In this document: piece after piece, positions 25,419 through 38,649 of the stretch
How positions within the stretch are numbered: position 1 is the stretch's first letter
How the letters are laid out: each line of letters starts with the position of its first letter
Origin: Linyphia triangularis
Lineage: Eukaryota > Arthropoda > Arachnida > Araneae > Linyphiidae
Assembly (NCBI GenBank): GCA_963978545.1
Contig: OZ021721.1
Location: forward strand, 98,257,918 to 98,321,917
Direction of reading: 5' to 3'
Length of the DNA: 64,000 bases
Translations under genes and position numbers: made by a program
The notes under the pieces: generated by a model
Told to the model about the DNA's origin: nothing
Seen by the model: only the letters and a program-made list of their open reading frames with translations
Databases searched by the model: none

Positions 25419-26132
25419 TTTATAAATATGTTATTGTTTGGCTGGTTGGTTTTTTTTCCTTGTCAGAATTTTTTATATGTGATGAAATGTGATTTATTTT
25501 TACTAAAACTATGTATTAAATTTGTAAATTGTGTTATAAAAATGTTACTTTTACAAACTCAATCCACCTATTTGGATGCTGAAGTACTCATTGGGTTAAA
25601 ATGTTTTGTTGATAAGACTTGTGTCTAGAGCTGTATTTTTATGCTTCATTTTAATATTTTGTTCATGTTAATGCATTAAAATTTTCTTGTATCACAGTAT
25701 GGCAAAATATGTGCTATATAATATTTATATTTTTCTCTATTGAGAATTATTTGGCACTTTTTATTTTATTTCAAAAATCTGATATTTTAGTTACGAATCA
25801 TTGTTTCATATGTCAACTTGAACTGTTTTTTAAAAGAAAAGCTGTGTGTTCAAACTGGAACTGGTGGAGTTACTAAGAAAACCTAGTCTTTTTAATCATT
25901 GTCATGTTAAAATGCATAATATTTAATTGTGCTTTTTTGTACTTTGGAATTGTAAATTAAGCTTTATCTTACTTTTTAAAGTAATGGTGTAAAGTATGAA
26001 AAGTAAAGACTTTATTTTATAATATTCTAAAACCTGATTATTCAGTTTTAAATGAACCAGGACTTTCCAAAAATTAAATCTGACTAGAAATATTTAGTGT
26101 AAAGTTTTTTTGCAAAGAAAGTTATGTCACCA

Positions 26133-26138
26133 AATAAA
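26133..26138 (+). terminator. Candidate polyadenylation signal of SLC35E2
   Basis: AATAAA about 715 bases after the stop codon, followed by a T-rich stretch. Other AT-rich variants nearby could serve instead, so the UTR end is uncertain. Confidence 0.3.
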
Positions 26139-26900
26139 ATAATGTGTAAAATTCCTGATTGCTGATTTTCATTAAGTTATTTTTAGTTCTTTATTCGAGG
26201 AATGTTATAAAATCAAATTTACATTTGGAAACATTCAAAACCATGAAGAATTGGGAAAAAGATGTTCTTATTATTGAAATATATATTATCAGGAATTAGG
26301 ATGAGGTTTAGGTATTTATAATTTTTATAAAGATTTCTTGTTTATTTTTGTATATTTCATATTTATTCTTAGTTGAATATTAAATTATATATCTGTGTAG
26401 CATAAATATGCATTTCTTTTATATTATATATGTAGTTTAGGATGCATTTGAAAGAACAACCATGTACTTCTTCTCTTCACTACTTTGTTCAATAACATTT
26501 CCAATACTAAAAAAAATTACCAAACTTGTTGAACTTCTAAAATTTTAGCACAATTATTAAATTTTTTATTGTTGAAAGTGTTGTTTTTTTTGTTACCAGC
26601 TCTGTTGCCTATTTACATTTACTTTTGAAAGGGTTAATTTTTACTTTTGCAACAATGTAAGCAAATTTTATACATGAACTTAAGACTTTTTTTTCTTCTT
26701 TATTACTGCAAAAAAATTAAGAAAATATCATTTAAAAATTTCACATGAATGTAGATACTTGTTTGGAATGAAGAAAATATTTTTCAGAAAAACATAGGTA
26801 CAATTTCCAGGCTAACAGTAACTATTAATGTTATTTGACGGTTGATGACAATGCAAAAGGGTTTAATCTTAGGTTTCATAGGATTTAAAAATTGGGTATT

Positions 26901-26903
<3 letters not shown>

Positions 26904-26992
<89 letters not shown>
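26904..26992. repeat. AT microsatellite, about 44 units
   Basis: Uninterrupted AT repeat about 1.5 kb after the SLC35E2 stop. Confidence 0.9.
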
Positions 26993-26993
<1 letters not shown>

Positions 26994-26999
26994 TTTAAA

Positions 27000-29160
27000 T
27001 AATGGATTCTGTCAATTACAAGGTTTTTAAAGAAATTTCACCTAAGTACAAGACCTCGTTGTGCTTAAGGCCATTTTCTTTAAGTGAGGTTTCAGTCCAT
27101 AATGAATAAAAAACAAACAAACAAACATTTACAGATGAATTTTATAAAAGAATTTATATCAAGTAATTATCAGTCATTGGTTTATCATATAATAAATTGC
27201 AATTTGTCAAATTATTAATGAATTACAAGTATTTCTGTAACTTGAAAAACTGATCCAAAAAAAAGAATTAGCTACATGCGTTATCTCTTTGAACCACCAA
27301 CAGATTGTGGTTTTGGCAATTTGACCATAGCAAGCAACTATGTGGTTCTAGGTACACAACTTGGTAATTTCATTAAAAATTGTCTTCTACTAAAAATGCA
27401 CTTGGAGAAAGGACTTATTTAAACATATCATTTAGTACTTAATGTTACAAACAAAATTATTTTCTAGAATTCAAAGAAAAGTATTTGACTTAACTTTGTA
27501 AAACAATAAAAGACATGAGCTGCAAAATGTTACTGTAGACCATATAAAAACGTTTTCCACTCATAACTTGCCACAGCTTTCTCCTCTAAGATTTTAAAAT
27601 AGCTGCCAAAAGAGCAATTGGGTGTTGCCACTTACCCAAGTGAGTAAAAAAACTTAGAATGAAACATTATTCAATAAAAGTGAGGTACCCAGGTACACAA
27701 GTCTCCCCTATATATATATATACAAGAGGATCATTGATTTGAAATAAATCGAGGATTTTTACTGTATTTACTCATTGTCATTGTTATTATTATTATTTAT
27801 TGTTTAAAGAGACCTTGACGGGATCGTAAAACTGGAATAATTAGCTCAAAAACAGGGTAAAATTAAAAAAAAAACTATATATTCTGATAGTAGGTACTTA
27901 TGATTTCATTTGGAAATTCAGATAAACTTAGCTATTCTTGAAGAAATAATGGCCTGGTGGTCATAACATCTTTCTTTTTAGACACAGCCTGGTAATCAAA
28001 TTTTACCTCTTAACTGTTCTCTCAAAGGAGCAGTGGTAGTACTCATATTAGTATTGAATAAGATAATTAACCATATTCAATATATCTAACAATTGCTTTT
28101 CATTGGTAGGATTTTCTAAACTTAAAATGGTGTTTACTATCTCAAGGTTAGATTTCATGCCAAATTTATTAAAAACATGACCAACATGTTTTAATAAATA
28201 TGTTATACTTAATGTTTACTTCTGAAAATTATGTACTATATTCATATATCATCAACATTTATTTCATTATATTTCCAAAAATACTCTTATTCTCTCAGAA
28301 TAATCCAAACGGAATGCATAAAAATTTATAATAAATGGTGCTCCAAACTTGCACAATTCACTAGAGTTTTTTTCCATTGTTAAAAAGCCATCTTTAAGAT
28401 GAACAGTTAATATAGATTCATCACATAACTTAGGTTTTAATTTCTTCACATAAACATGCTAAAATTTTAGCCAGCTAAAATAAAAAAAAACATTGCCATT
28501 TCTGAAATGACATTTTAATCGACATTTTTAGGCAAAATGAAGTTTTCAATTATAAAACAACAGATTTAACTGAACTGTGTGATGAGCATTCCTATGGCAT
28601 TTTCTTCTGTTCATGCAGCATATTCCATAATTTTATTCTTAAGAGATAAGACAATAAAGGAGGAATAATTTGATATTTGAGAAGGTAAGGGTGTATGCAG
28701 CAGAACAATGATAGATATGTAACATAGGAATGTATGGATAAAAATTGGAACGTTAGCCGATCAAAAGTGATATTTGTGTGCGACCTGAGAAATGCTAGTA
28801 TCAGGCTAACAAAGTCGCTGTTCGGGCTAACAAATCCGCTAGCAGTCAGGAGTGGAAAGCCATCTTATCAAAAGGTGCGCTTAATTGTTTTTGAAAGCTT
28901 ATAGAGCTTTGCTCTCTAGTTTTTTTATTTCATAAATAACACCTCCCAATATAAGTATCACATGTTTTTTTGTTCTAACACTGTACCAGTTATTTTGGAG
29001 CTAAGCACTACCAGTTTTTTTGTCTCTAGGATTGTTAGAAATAGCATTTTGGTTGGAATAGCAAAAGTTGAATTTGTTGTTACCACCGTTTATCATTAGA
29101 ATCAAAATAATTAACACCTTGACGAAGTGGTGATTAGTCTTTCATGGATGCCGTTAGGTA
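27000..29160. other. Intergenic, no gene recognised
   Basis: AT-rich sequence with a short TATATA run near 27712 and nothing else I can name. The stretch around 28760-28930 is GC-richer, with repeated GGCTAACAAA words, and may be a transposon end. Confidence 0.4.
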
Positions 29161-29163
29161 ATT

Positions 29164-29210
29164 TTCAAACACAAGAGGGGGGGGGGGGGGGTTGCACCCC
29201 CCTTGTGTTG
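29164..29210. repeat. G-run inside an inverted repeat
   Basis: AACACAAG, about 16 G, a short loop, then CCCCCCTTGTGTT. The arms outside the homopolymer pair perfectly. Confidence 0.5.
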
Positions 29211-29515
29211 AAGATTAATAATGAAGCGAAAAGTGACAAAATTTCCAAGATAAAGAAGTATAAAATAAGTTTCAGGGTCATTCTTCCGAAACAATCAACT
29301 TTCCAACAAGTAAACAATTTTTTAAAAAGGATGCTAAAAATATATATATCTATATATTTTTTACTATTTAGGCTGTGTACAATAAGAAAAATTTTTTATA
29401 CCAAGACAATTGTGCTCATGATACAGCAATTGTTGGCTACGAGCTGAGGATTGCTTGCAAGTGAGTAAAATATGTTTTGTTTACATTATGCGGAGCAGTA
29501 CAGGAGGCAAAATTA

Positions 29516-29869
29516 CTAACTGTCAATGAGGATTAAGGTATTTCTAGGTCTATTTTTATTAATATTTTTATTAGGTTCATAGGATTTAATTTTTTGAAGT
29601 TCTCTATTATCGTGATTATCGACGGAGAGGTAGAAGGATTTAGCATTAATTTGAATAGTTTCTTTGTTGGTTTTAATACCAAGGCTGCGCCTGATATCTC
29701 TGTTACGAACATTCCATGGAGCAATATTATATCTAAGAAATTTGATTTGGTAGGTTTCTATTTTTTGAAAGTGGCTGCACTTTGTGCCTCCCCAGATTGG
29801 AGCTGCGTAGATAATTGCTGGATGCATGACGGACTTGTAGAGGAGAGTTTTATTTTGAATAGAGGGGGG
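29516..29869 (-). pseudogene. 5'-truncated LINE (Jockey-like) reverse transcriptase C-terminus
   Basis: Reading the minus strand gives IQNKTLLYKSVMHPAIIYAA, then WGG, KIETYQIKFLRYNIAPWNVR and IRRSLGI, ending in a stop at 29516. This K-LLYK-hydrophobic-W..Q..FLR..APW order is the conserved C-terminal end of Jockey-type ORF2 proteins. The frame is cut at its 5' side by a poly-C/G tract near 29865, and the catalytic reverse-transcriptase core is absent. This is a dead 3' fragment of about 118 codons, typical of incomplete LINE integration. Confidence 0.7.
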
Positions 29870-29999
29870 GGGGGGAATGACGGCCAACAAGCAGTAGTGG
29901 CGCTAGGAATTGCCCGAAGAGGGGGCTATCCAACCCCCGACCGGGGAGGGGGGGGGGGTAAGAATTAAAAAAAACCTTAAATATTTTAAAATAAACCAA

Positions 30000-32900
30000 A
30001 ATTCTATTAATTATAAGCCAATGGCAGTTTTACAGTGTAATCAGAACATGTTAAGATTTTAGTAACATAAAATATTGTGTAAAACAAATAATTCATACTG
30101 TAGTAAAAGAGGGCAAATTTAAATTCATCAAAAATTGGTAGTTATAGCCAGAATTTGAAATGATTAAACTTTTTAGGAAACTTTTCTGTAAAAAGAAAAT
30201 CTTATTTTTTCATATTAAATGGAAATTATATATTCATATTAGAACAAAGTAATGTATCCTAGAACAATGAAGCCTAAAACTTTTTTCAAAATTGTTATTA
30301 TATATTATATTATAAAACTTATAGCAATAAAACAAAGCTTAACTCAAAATGGGATTCATTGTATGTCATTAATCTATGTTAAATAAAATCCAAAATTTCA
30401 AATTTCTGTCTCTGTAAAGAAGAAGAAAAAAAAAAAAATCCATCTTGTAGCAAATATTCTTTGCAAGAAACAAAAATTCCGGCTTGGAAAGCAAATAATT
30501 CATTCTAAACTTCTAATATTCAAATATTTTTATGTTTTAAAGCACTTTAAATTTTAAGAAACTAATATATATCTTATTAATTTGAAGAGAAAAATCTGCT
30601 GGATGAAAATAAAATGAAAAATAATGAAAATAACGCTTGTTCACTGTTTCCTAAATCCAAATGTTTCATTCCAAATTCGATTAAAAACTTTATTGTCTAA
30701 AAATAGGTCAACGGCTTGAATCAAAATGTTTAATTAACATTGGTAATTGTTTTTATAAAGATTTATAATTTAATTTGTCTAGAAAGTGTACCAAGGCAAA
30801 CAATTACATTTTAAATTTTAAAAAATTACATCACTCAAAAACTGCTTATAAACTCAGAGTATTAAATTTTTTTTATTATTTTTACATAATTAATAGATTT
30901 ATAAATATCTAACAACAAATTCTGTGAAAAAAGTTTATTTATATGTTGAGAATTAAATAATTTAATAGGATATATTAAATTTGGATGTAAATACGACTTT
31001 TAAATTTTGTCAATGTACTGCTAAGCAAACATTTTATGACCAAAATATTCAGATTAAAAAAACAAACATGTACCTTAGCTTTAGAAAGATTTTGGAGGAG
31101 ATTCGTAATTCTATAACTAGCACAGTTATACTTTCTTTAAAGTAATCCAAGTGTTTTATATTCGTACGTTTCTCAACATAATCGTTGTCAAAATGTACAA
31201 AACATAAACAGCATTCAGCTTTGTAACGAGTGTATTTTTGCTCATCGTTTTTGTAAATGTAAAAACATCAAAACAAAAAACAAACGTTTCAATTACCTGC
31301 AAAGATTATGCTACTGTCTACTACACACTACATAGGTTCAATCCGAATCCAAAGAAACGAGTGCAATATGGATGAAAAGATCCAAGTTGACTATCATTCC
31401 TGAAAAAACGTTATCAGAATGATTGTCTGGTGTCTGTAGCCCCCTAGTAGTTTCTTGACGCCTTTTTTTACTTCTTCCCCCCCTCCCCCCCCCTTCTTCC
31501 CCGCAATAGTTCTCAGACATAACTAGCTAGTCCCCCCAATCTCATAACGAAAAAAGCCGCCTTCGCCCAGTTCCCTGGTCATTATCCTGACAAAAAAGCA
31601 CACGCACACAAAGAATCTTATCAGTGCAAATCGATTCCCATCGACTTCAAGTTTTTATTGACGTCAGTGTCCATTCGATTTTTAAATAGTCAGCCCACCC
31701 CTATTTAGCCATAGGGCATATTTACTGCCCTTACAATGCATCCCTCGCTTTTAAACTCATGGGCAACCCCTTGTGATTGCTTGAAGCACATTTTTAGAAC
31801 TACCCCTTCTATTCATGGAGTAAATGCAGTGTTAAAACTTGCAATAAATGAGAACTAAATGATTGGGAAGTTATATAACCATGCGCAATTGTATTTTATT
31901 CATTTAAGAGAATTTTGGAAAAATATGAAATTATATTTGATTTTGATGGCCGAGCAATTTATTTGAGGATAGATAAATAAATTTGAGATAGATTGATAAA
32001 TTACTATTATTAGTACGGAATTAATAGTATTTTTTATGCATAAAAGGGGTATGTAAAGTGACTTTTCCAAAAAAATATCAGTTTGAAGTCTTTTTGTTGA
32101 TTTTTGTGCTATCTCTGAGTACAGAAAGGACTTGTGATGTTTGATAATACAAAAAATAATATTTTGACTCAAAACATAGAGATAAATTAGAGACATGATG
32201 CAATGAGAAACAATATATGGTCATGCATACTCACAACATGCCAAACTTAATAAGTTGAAGTTTTTGTGTGAGCTGCGTGTCATTGTTTAATCTATTTTTT
32301 AATATGATTTTTCTTAAACAATTATGTAAAAATACTATAAATTAGTTACTAATGAATTTACAAGTTTTTATGAGACATAAGGTCCAAAACCAAATTGACA
32401 GCAAATAAATTTTTCTATTTTGTGTACATTATTAATTTTTTTTCTTTTGTAATTTCTAACTCCTTATGTCCAAATAAATTATAATCCTTTAAAAATTTGA
32501 CGGCCATTCTTTTCACAAACTGCAATGCTTGTATTAAAGATATTTGTTTTTATATTTTGTAAATTTTTTACTAGTGTTCGTATAATATATCGTTTGAATT
32601 TATTTATGGCTTTGTTACCCTCATCCCTGTCGTACTGAATAAATCATCCTTTTTTTTCAATAAGGGATCAATGGAATACCATTTCACCAAAGTTATGTAT
32701 TTAAATCAAAACCACAATTCATTTCCCAACGAAATTCTCAAGTTAACCTATGAGATAAACTGTGTTAACACAGAAAAATATATAAAAATTTATATTGCAT
32801 TTTGAGCAAATAGATTATCTCGTCGGGGAAATTAAGAATTTTGTTGGAATTAAGTTGTGTTTTACAATTTACGATCATACATTACATTTTTGAAAAATTG

Positions 32901-33350
32901 TGTCCAATTTTCTCCTTAATAACGCTATATAGTAATTACAGAGCACATACTGTGTGGAGGCATGTTATATTTTGTCGGGAAAATTAAGATTTTCTTCAAT
33001 TATATATATATTATATATATATTATTTCAATTATATATATATTTTTATATTATAAGTTATTAAAAATTATAACTTAAAAATTATATATTTTTTATGACAT
33101 AGTTTGAGCAAATTATATTTTCTCTGTGTGTGTGTGCAACAAATGATTCTTCAAAAAAAAAATTTCTATTAAAATATAGAAAATATGCGTTTTTCAAAAT
33201 TCAAACTGAATAAATTACATTTTTCAGAAACATTTCTTAAAGTTCCTAATTATCTTTTTGATGTACAACAATTTTAAGGAATTTAATTGAAAGATAAATA
33301 TAATTAAAAGCTAAATTTAATTAATATCGAACGTTTTAATTTTGAAGTAA
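30000..33350. other. Long gene-poor stretch
   Basis: I see no exon with family resemblance. Noted: a C-rich tract near 31478-31500, a perfect CRE word TGACGTCA at 31669-31676 without other promoter signals, and AT-palindromic runs at 32998-33055. Confidence 0.4.
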
Positions 33351-33373
33351 ATGTTTCGTTTTTGTTTCTACAG

Positions 33374-33619
33374 ATGGCGTCACTATTTTTAGCAATATTT
33401 AAAATCGTCGAATTAATAATTAGCATTGCTGTATCTTTTTTAAATCTTTTTATCGTCACTACCGCCCTACAAACAGTTTCTTGGATTTTTAGAGAAAAAC
33501 TGGACAGGAATGGAGCCCACGAAGGCAAAGTACTTCGCTCGAACTTTTTTTTTTGCTGCACAAAAACTGATTTGCTCAAAGAAAAAATAGACAGTCTTTT
33601 ACTGAAGCTAATGAACTAA
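33374..33619 (+). CDS. Possible small membrane protein, 81 residues
   Basis: An open frame starts at ATG 33374, directly after a good splice-acceptor-like TTTGTTTCTACAG, and ends in TAA at 33617-33619. The product begins MASLFLAIFKIVELIISIAV, with a hydrophobic stretch from about residue 4 to 36 that fits one long or two short membrane helices. A charged segment follows (FREKLDRNGAHEGK), then a cysteine pair and a lysine/leucine-rich amphipathic tail. I do not recognise the family. It could be the last exon of a small gene with a 5' UTR intron, or chance. The opposite strand is also open here, which weakens the case. Confidence 0.3.
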   Translation: MASLFLAIFKIVELIISIAVSFLNLFIVTTALQTVSWIFREKLDRNGAHEGKVLRSNFFFCCTKTDLLKEKIDSLLLKLMN

Positions 33620-33856
33620 ATGGAAAACATAAAACAGTTAGGGTACATATTTCACTCTAGGTTAGTAAATTAATTGATAAAGTTAATTCCGCGTCGAAAT
33701 CCCACACATATAATTTATGCTATATAACATAAATTTTCCCCCCGAATTATAGCTTTCTGCTGATTAAAAAAAAAGTAAAATACTTTTTATCTCTTCTGAT
33801 TCTGTATCTTTTTAAATCCTGTATATTAACTTCGATTTTGTGTGTTTTTTTGTCGA

Positions 33857-34075
33857 TGGGAGCGGGATCTGCGGAGGCCTAATTAACCCCCATTCCGTCA
33901 TCCACTCGGGCTAAAACTTGGCAGATATGTTCGATGTCGATGCCATTGCATTCTATCGAATTTTGGGGCTGTTACTGTCACTAAAAGGTCACTTTTACGG
34001 AATACTAATTAACCAACTTGCTGTCATCCAATCGCATTAAAATAGCATTTAACCGATCATCGAAGAAACTCTTTC
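33857..34075 (+). repeat. Dispersed repeat with GCATTCTATC core, copy 1
   Basis: The order GGGCTAAT or similar, CATTC/CATCCAATCG, AAACTTG, then GCATTCTATC recurs at 35385-35525, and in reverse at 63650-63725 and 63938-64000. The family is unknown. Confidence 0.45.
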
Positions 34076-34705
34076 CTGTTGCCAATTTTTTTTTGTTAAA
34101 TAAATAATAAAATTACTTTAATCAGAATAAATAAATAATATTTTGATGTGGCAGCATAAATTCACGTTCATATTTAATAAAACGTAGTTTTTCGCACATT
34201 TTGCTGATAGAAATGTTTTTGATATCGGCGCTGTGTAAATGAATGTAAAATAGACAATGCATTTAAATGATTTTTAAAAATCTCTGTTTTTATGGGTTAT
34301 ATTATTTAGAATTTTGTTCAAAATATCTTTGTGATTCTCTGTCAGTGGATCAGTACATTTGCAATGAATAACAAATTATTAAGTTGGGTTGAGTCGCCGT
34401 AAAACAAAGTGTTGGGGGAAGGCAAATACCAAGTCTTTTGCTGTAGTCCAAATTTAGAGATTGAGGAAAACCTATGAGTCAATTAATGCATTATCAAGAA
34501 AATATGAACTAAATATTTTTTATTTAATGTTACTCGTTTTTATAAAATATTAAAACACTTTCGAGTAAAATCTTAGAAAGATCGCAACGGCAGAAATCAT
34601 AAGCAATCTAGGACACAATTGTACAATCAATGTCTTTCAGCCGTTTTTATGAAATATTAAAACCTTTTCGGGGGAAATCTAAGAAGATTTCTACACAGAA
34701 ATCAT

Positions 34706-34783
34706 AAGTAATCTAGGACACAACAAGTAATCTTGGACACAACAAGTAATCTAGGACACAACAAGTAATCTAGGACACAACTG
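34706..34783. repeat. 19-bp tandem repeat, four copies
   Basis: Unit AAGTAATCTAGGACACAAC, with one substitution in the second copy. Single related units lie upstream near 34600. Confidence 0.8.
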
Positions 34784-34997
34784 CACTGCACAATCAGTGT
34801 TCACTCAAACGTTTAACTTTACCCATAATTATTGTGGATTACTTATGGATTTTTGTAACAGAATGACAAAAGATAAAACACACCATAGGAAACATGGACT
34901 CCTCATCTGCAGGATTATTTGGAAAGGGTTGCAGATTGCATGGGTGCAAGGTGACTAAAGCTTTTGTTCAAACCTTTGATTTTTTGAATACGTCAAA

Positions 34998-35073
34998 ACC
35001 CGTTAACAATTTTATTTCTTGTTAAACGGGATTTCATGTTAAGCGATTTCGCGTTAACGGGGTTTGTCTGTAC
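34998..35073. repeat. Fragment of the 15428-type Tigger miniature element
   Basis: Contains CGTTAAC, TTGTTAAACGGGATTTCATG and CGCGTTAACGGGGTTTGTCTG, resembling the ends and body of 15428-15599. Confidence 0.4.
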
Positions 35074-35384
35074 TATAATTGGATTTCCCACTAAAATGTA
35101 AAATAATAGTTATGCATTAGTTTTCTGTTCTAATTAATAACTTAAAATCTATACACTTTTTTCCCCCTGTGAATTTTACTACGTTTCTCGATTTTAATCT
35201 TTAAAAGTCAGAGAGGCGCAAGTACATCATTCCTGGCTTCACCCATGATAGACAATGATCAATCAAATTTGAAAAATAAAACTCAAAGTATGTTACGTGA
35301 TGTGTAAAAATTCAAAAGCAAAGCATTTTCTAAGAATTGAGAGAACAACGCTGGATATGGTAGTGCAATAAACTTTGATGTTGT

Positions 35385-35525
35385 TTGTGGAGGGGGGTGG
35401 GACAAAATCTTCGTGGGGCTAATTATCTCACTTGCTGTCATTCAATCGATCTGAAACTTGACGGATAGACTCGTTGACGATAACAGTGCATTCTATCAGG
35501 AAGTTTTATAGCTACACAGAGGGTG
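35385..35525 (+). repeat. Dispersed repeat with GCATTCTATC core, copy 2
   Basis: Matches 33857-34075 in word order (CTTGCTGTCATTCAATCG, GAAACTTGACGGATA, GTGCATTCTATC). Confidence 0.45.
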
Positions 35526-35769
35526 GAGTGAAAAAAAAAATAATATTTAAATAAATACCTAATGGCAATAAAAAGTTGTTCCATATCATACTGAAATATA
35601 ATATAATATTTGTTTAATGTTCAAATAACTAATGACGCAATCAAACTTGAAAACGAAACTGGACAAGAATCTGAGTCTTTGGAATGCTTTCAGTTTAATA
35701 AAAACAAGCTTACAATTTAAACTTATAATATTATATTGTTACAAAATTTTTGTGTGTGTGTGTAAAACT

Positions 35770-35814
35770 AAAAAAAAAAAAAAAATAATAAAAAAAAAAA
35801 AAAAAAAAAAAAAT
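35770..35814. repeat. A-rich low-complexity tract
   Basis: Two poly-A runs separated by TAATA, preceded by a short GT run. Confidence 0.8.
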
Positions 35815-35939
35815 CAATTTAACAGAAAGTTTTGTTTTTATAACTGTAACATCACAACAAAGTAAATGGTTTGTTTTCATTCTTTTCTACTTTCGCTTTA
35901 TTTGCTTACGTTTATGGTGTATCATTTCTTAATAACACA

Positions 35940-37690
35940 ATGAAACCTTTAACGAGTAAACTTAAAACAAGATCTGACATAAAATGTCCAATTTTCGGAC
36001 TACCACAAGCATTAAGCAACAGTACATTACCAACATATGAAGAATTATTTAAATATTATCTTCATGTCAGAAATGAGTTTAATCCAACACTGCTATCTAA
36101 ATCCTAATTTCCCAGACGTTGCAGCTAAAGTAGTTTATAAAGTTCACACTATCTGGAATTAAGCTTCAATTCCTACAGAGACGAGAACAAGAATCTTGGC
36201 CATGTTACAATCTTACTATGATTCTTATATGAAACTCTAAAATTTCCAAGAGCACTTAGGATGATATAAAGTATGTGTTAAAAGTTGAATCATTCAAAGC
36301 ACGAAAAAAATTATTTGACTTTTGTTCTTGAAAATGTGCAACTTTCCCAGTGCTCTTTCCCCAAAGATAGAAAAGTTCATCGCGAAGGTATTCCTTTTTT
36401 AGAAGATTATGAAAGATGGTTATTGAAACTGTTGACACTAAAACAATGAATGTTAGGAACAAACGCAAGTCATCATAAGCATTATTTATGTGTAAACGAC
36501 AAAAATACTATCAATCTGAAGATTTTGAAGTAAATGTTTCACCGACCTCAGAAATCAAAGACTTATTTGACAAAGAGTGGGATGTTCCTTCAAGTTTTGG
36601 AGTCAAGTGTAGGTGAAAAAAAGGAACGATGAACACTTTGGTCAAAACATGCGATAGGTATGGCACATCCGATAGATCATGGTCTATATGATTGCCTCTG
36701 TTGTACTTGAAGATATCGGACTAATAAACGCAGAAAATACATGCAGTACTGTAGACAGGAGCAAGTTAAGAAGAAAAAGGTCTAAATACTGTAGAGCTCT
36801 TCAATCAAGCAATCACTCGAATAAACTTCAAAGGCTATGCTTTGGCGGAAGATAAGACAAAACTTTAAAGTGTGTTAAAGAAAGAATAAAACATTACGAG
36901 TGAATCATAGCAGAATATATTGTGGATGTGACGGTACTAATGCAAATACCTGAACTACTAATGGTATCATAAAATTATTAGAAACGGAATTAATTAGGCC
37001 TTTGCAGTGGTTTATTTGACTATTTCATGGGTAGGAATTACACTTGAAACATTTGTTCGAATATCTTTATGGAACAACCAATGGACCTAAGGCATATTCT
37101 GGTCATTAGTAAGGAACATTCTTTTTACAAGTTTAAAAAAAATTAAGTAGTTTTGCCCAGCATTTTGTGTAATGCAAAGAAAGGTCGAAGCATGGATCAA
37201 AAATATTTGCTGGATATGTGCAAGGCTCGAATAAAGTACAGAAAATTGTCCCGACGACCTGCTGAGACGTAAACCAGAAAATATGTGTCATTCTAGGTGG
37301 ATCAATACTGCAAATCACATTTTGGGAACACAAACACCTTAAAAAACTTACAGAAACTCGTAACATTTGCATGCAAAGTTTATGCTCCAATGTGGTTTAC
37401 GATAAAGTGCAAACCTTCTTGCAAACTCGGAGCTCGTTATATTTTCAACACTATATCGAAATGTCAGTCACCAGGAAAACTTACTACTTTATATAATCAC
37501 AGACGATCGATCTCAAGTGAGGGAATTGACACAACGTAGAATGAAGCTGGTAAGAAAGAAATTTTCAAAAAAGCAAGAACATTTAAGATATCCAACTTCA
37601 ACTTCGAGGTCAAAGTTATATTGACATCATTGACTGGGCCAGTACAGGTATTACAGGATTCTTTCCTGGTTTGTGGATACACGTCAAGAG
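35940..37690 (+). pseudogene. Decayed relic of a repetitive uncharacterised protein family
   Basis: Fragments in shifting + frames read like one long protein. They include IKCPIFGLPQALSNSTLPTY then EELFKYYLHVRNE; VVYKVHTIWN then ASIPTETRTRILAMLQSYYD; FKARKKLFDFCS; and near 37380 VYAPMWFTIKCKPSCKLGAR. At least six stops and several frameshifts interrupt it. I know this order of segments (IWxKASIPT, LFDIxxCKC, YAPMWFxIK) from multicopy, uncharacterised proteins in arthropod and cnidarian genomes that behave like mobile-element genes. The function is unknown. It ends just before the hAT element at 37710, and its 5' part lies near the A-rich tract at 35770. Confidence 0.5.
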
Positions 37691-37709
37691 ATGGTTTGAT
37701 ACGTATTGA

Positions 37710-38649
37710 CAGGGCCCGATTTAAGAATTTTTTTTACTGTAGGCCCAACATTCAGAGAGGGGTCCCCAATAGCAAATATTTATTTCCTTACGTCACAATA
37801 TTACCAGATCAAGCTACATTCGTTACGACTAACTTTTTACAGTTAAAACTCATGGTTTACTTTCACACGATTTTTTTGTTATATTTAGTATGATCTTGAT
37901 TTCCTCAAAACTTTTGAATTAATCAAGACCCCCCCATGAACATTGATTTTAAAGCACACTTTCCTGTATTTTAAACTTACATTTTACCACAGGGTCCACA
38001 AATTATATAATAATAAAGATTACTTAATTTTATAACAATAATTATAAATAATACAAAGTAACCTTTCCACTGTTTCCACGATCGCACCAAATAGGAGGGC
38101 CAAAACTGTCACATTGGTTATGACTCTTTGAAAATTACAGTTACATGTAATAATTGGATTATTAATATAATAAACAATAATTTAATAGCAGGGTAAACAG
38201 TCAAAAGGCTAACACGTCAATACTCAGTGATTTAAGTAATTTTCAATTTGTTTCAAACATTAAATACCCACATATATATAACTCTAAAAAATTGTAAATT
38301 ATATATCAAATACAAATCAAAGAAATCAAGGTACTTACAGAACAGTTTTATTTACTAAGTTGTTTTTATCTGCTTTCAAGTGAATCCCTCAACATTTCAT
38401 TGCTTTCTTTTTGGGTTTTACACTTAAAAAATCATGCAAAACATCCTCAAACAAAATACTTTTTGTCAAATCACTTTCAACTGTAAGAAGAGCTGATTCA
38501 GAGAGTCTGTTACTCGACATGATGACAATTTTAAATATAATGGTCTTTTTATGGGGAGTTCCCATACAAAGACCATTATATTTAAAATTTTCAAAATTTA
38601 GGGGCCCCTAGGCCCGGGCCTAGTGGGTCTAATGGTAAATCAGGCCCTG
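37710..38649. mobile_element. hAT-type non-autonomous transposon
   Basis: Perfect 8-bp target duplication CGTATTGA at 37702-37709 and 38650-38657. The terminal inverted repeats CAGGGCCCGATTTA (left) and TAAATCAGGCCCTG (right) differ by one base. The length is 940 bp with no transposase frame. Near the right end is a hairpin with 22-bp arms (38527-38548 and 38568-38589) and a 19-base spacer, then a GGGGCCCCTAGGCCCGGGCC block. Confidence 0.85.
38527..38589. repeat. Hairpin inside the hAT element
   Basis: The arms read AATTTTAAATATAATGGTC(TTT) and the exact complement, separated by TTATGGGGAGTTCCCATAC, which itself is partly palindromic (TATGGG..CCCATA). Confidence 0.75.

Noticed and set aside
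31669..31676. Second perfect CRE word TGACGTCA
   Set aside because: No TATA, CCAAT or coding exon nearby, so it is probably chance or repeat-derived.
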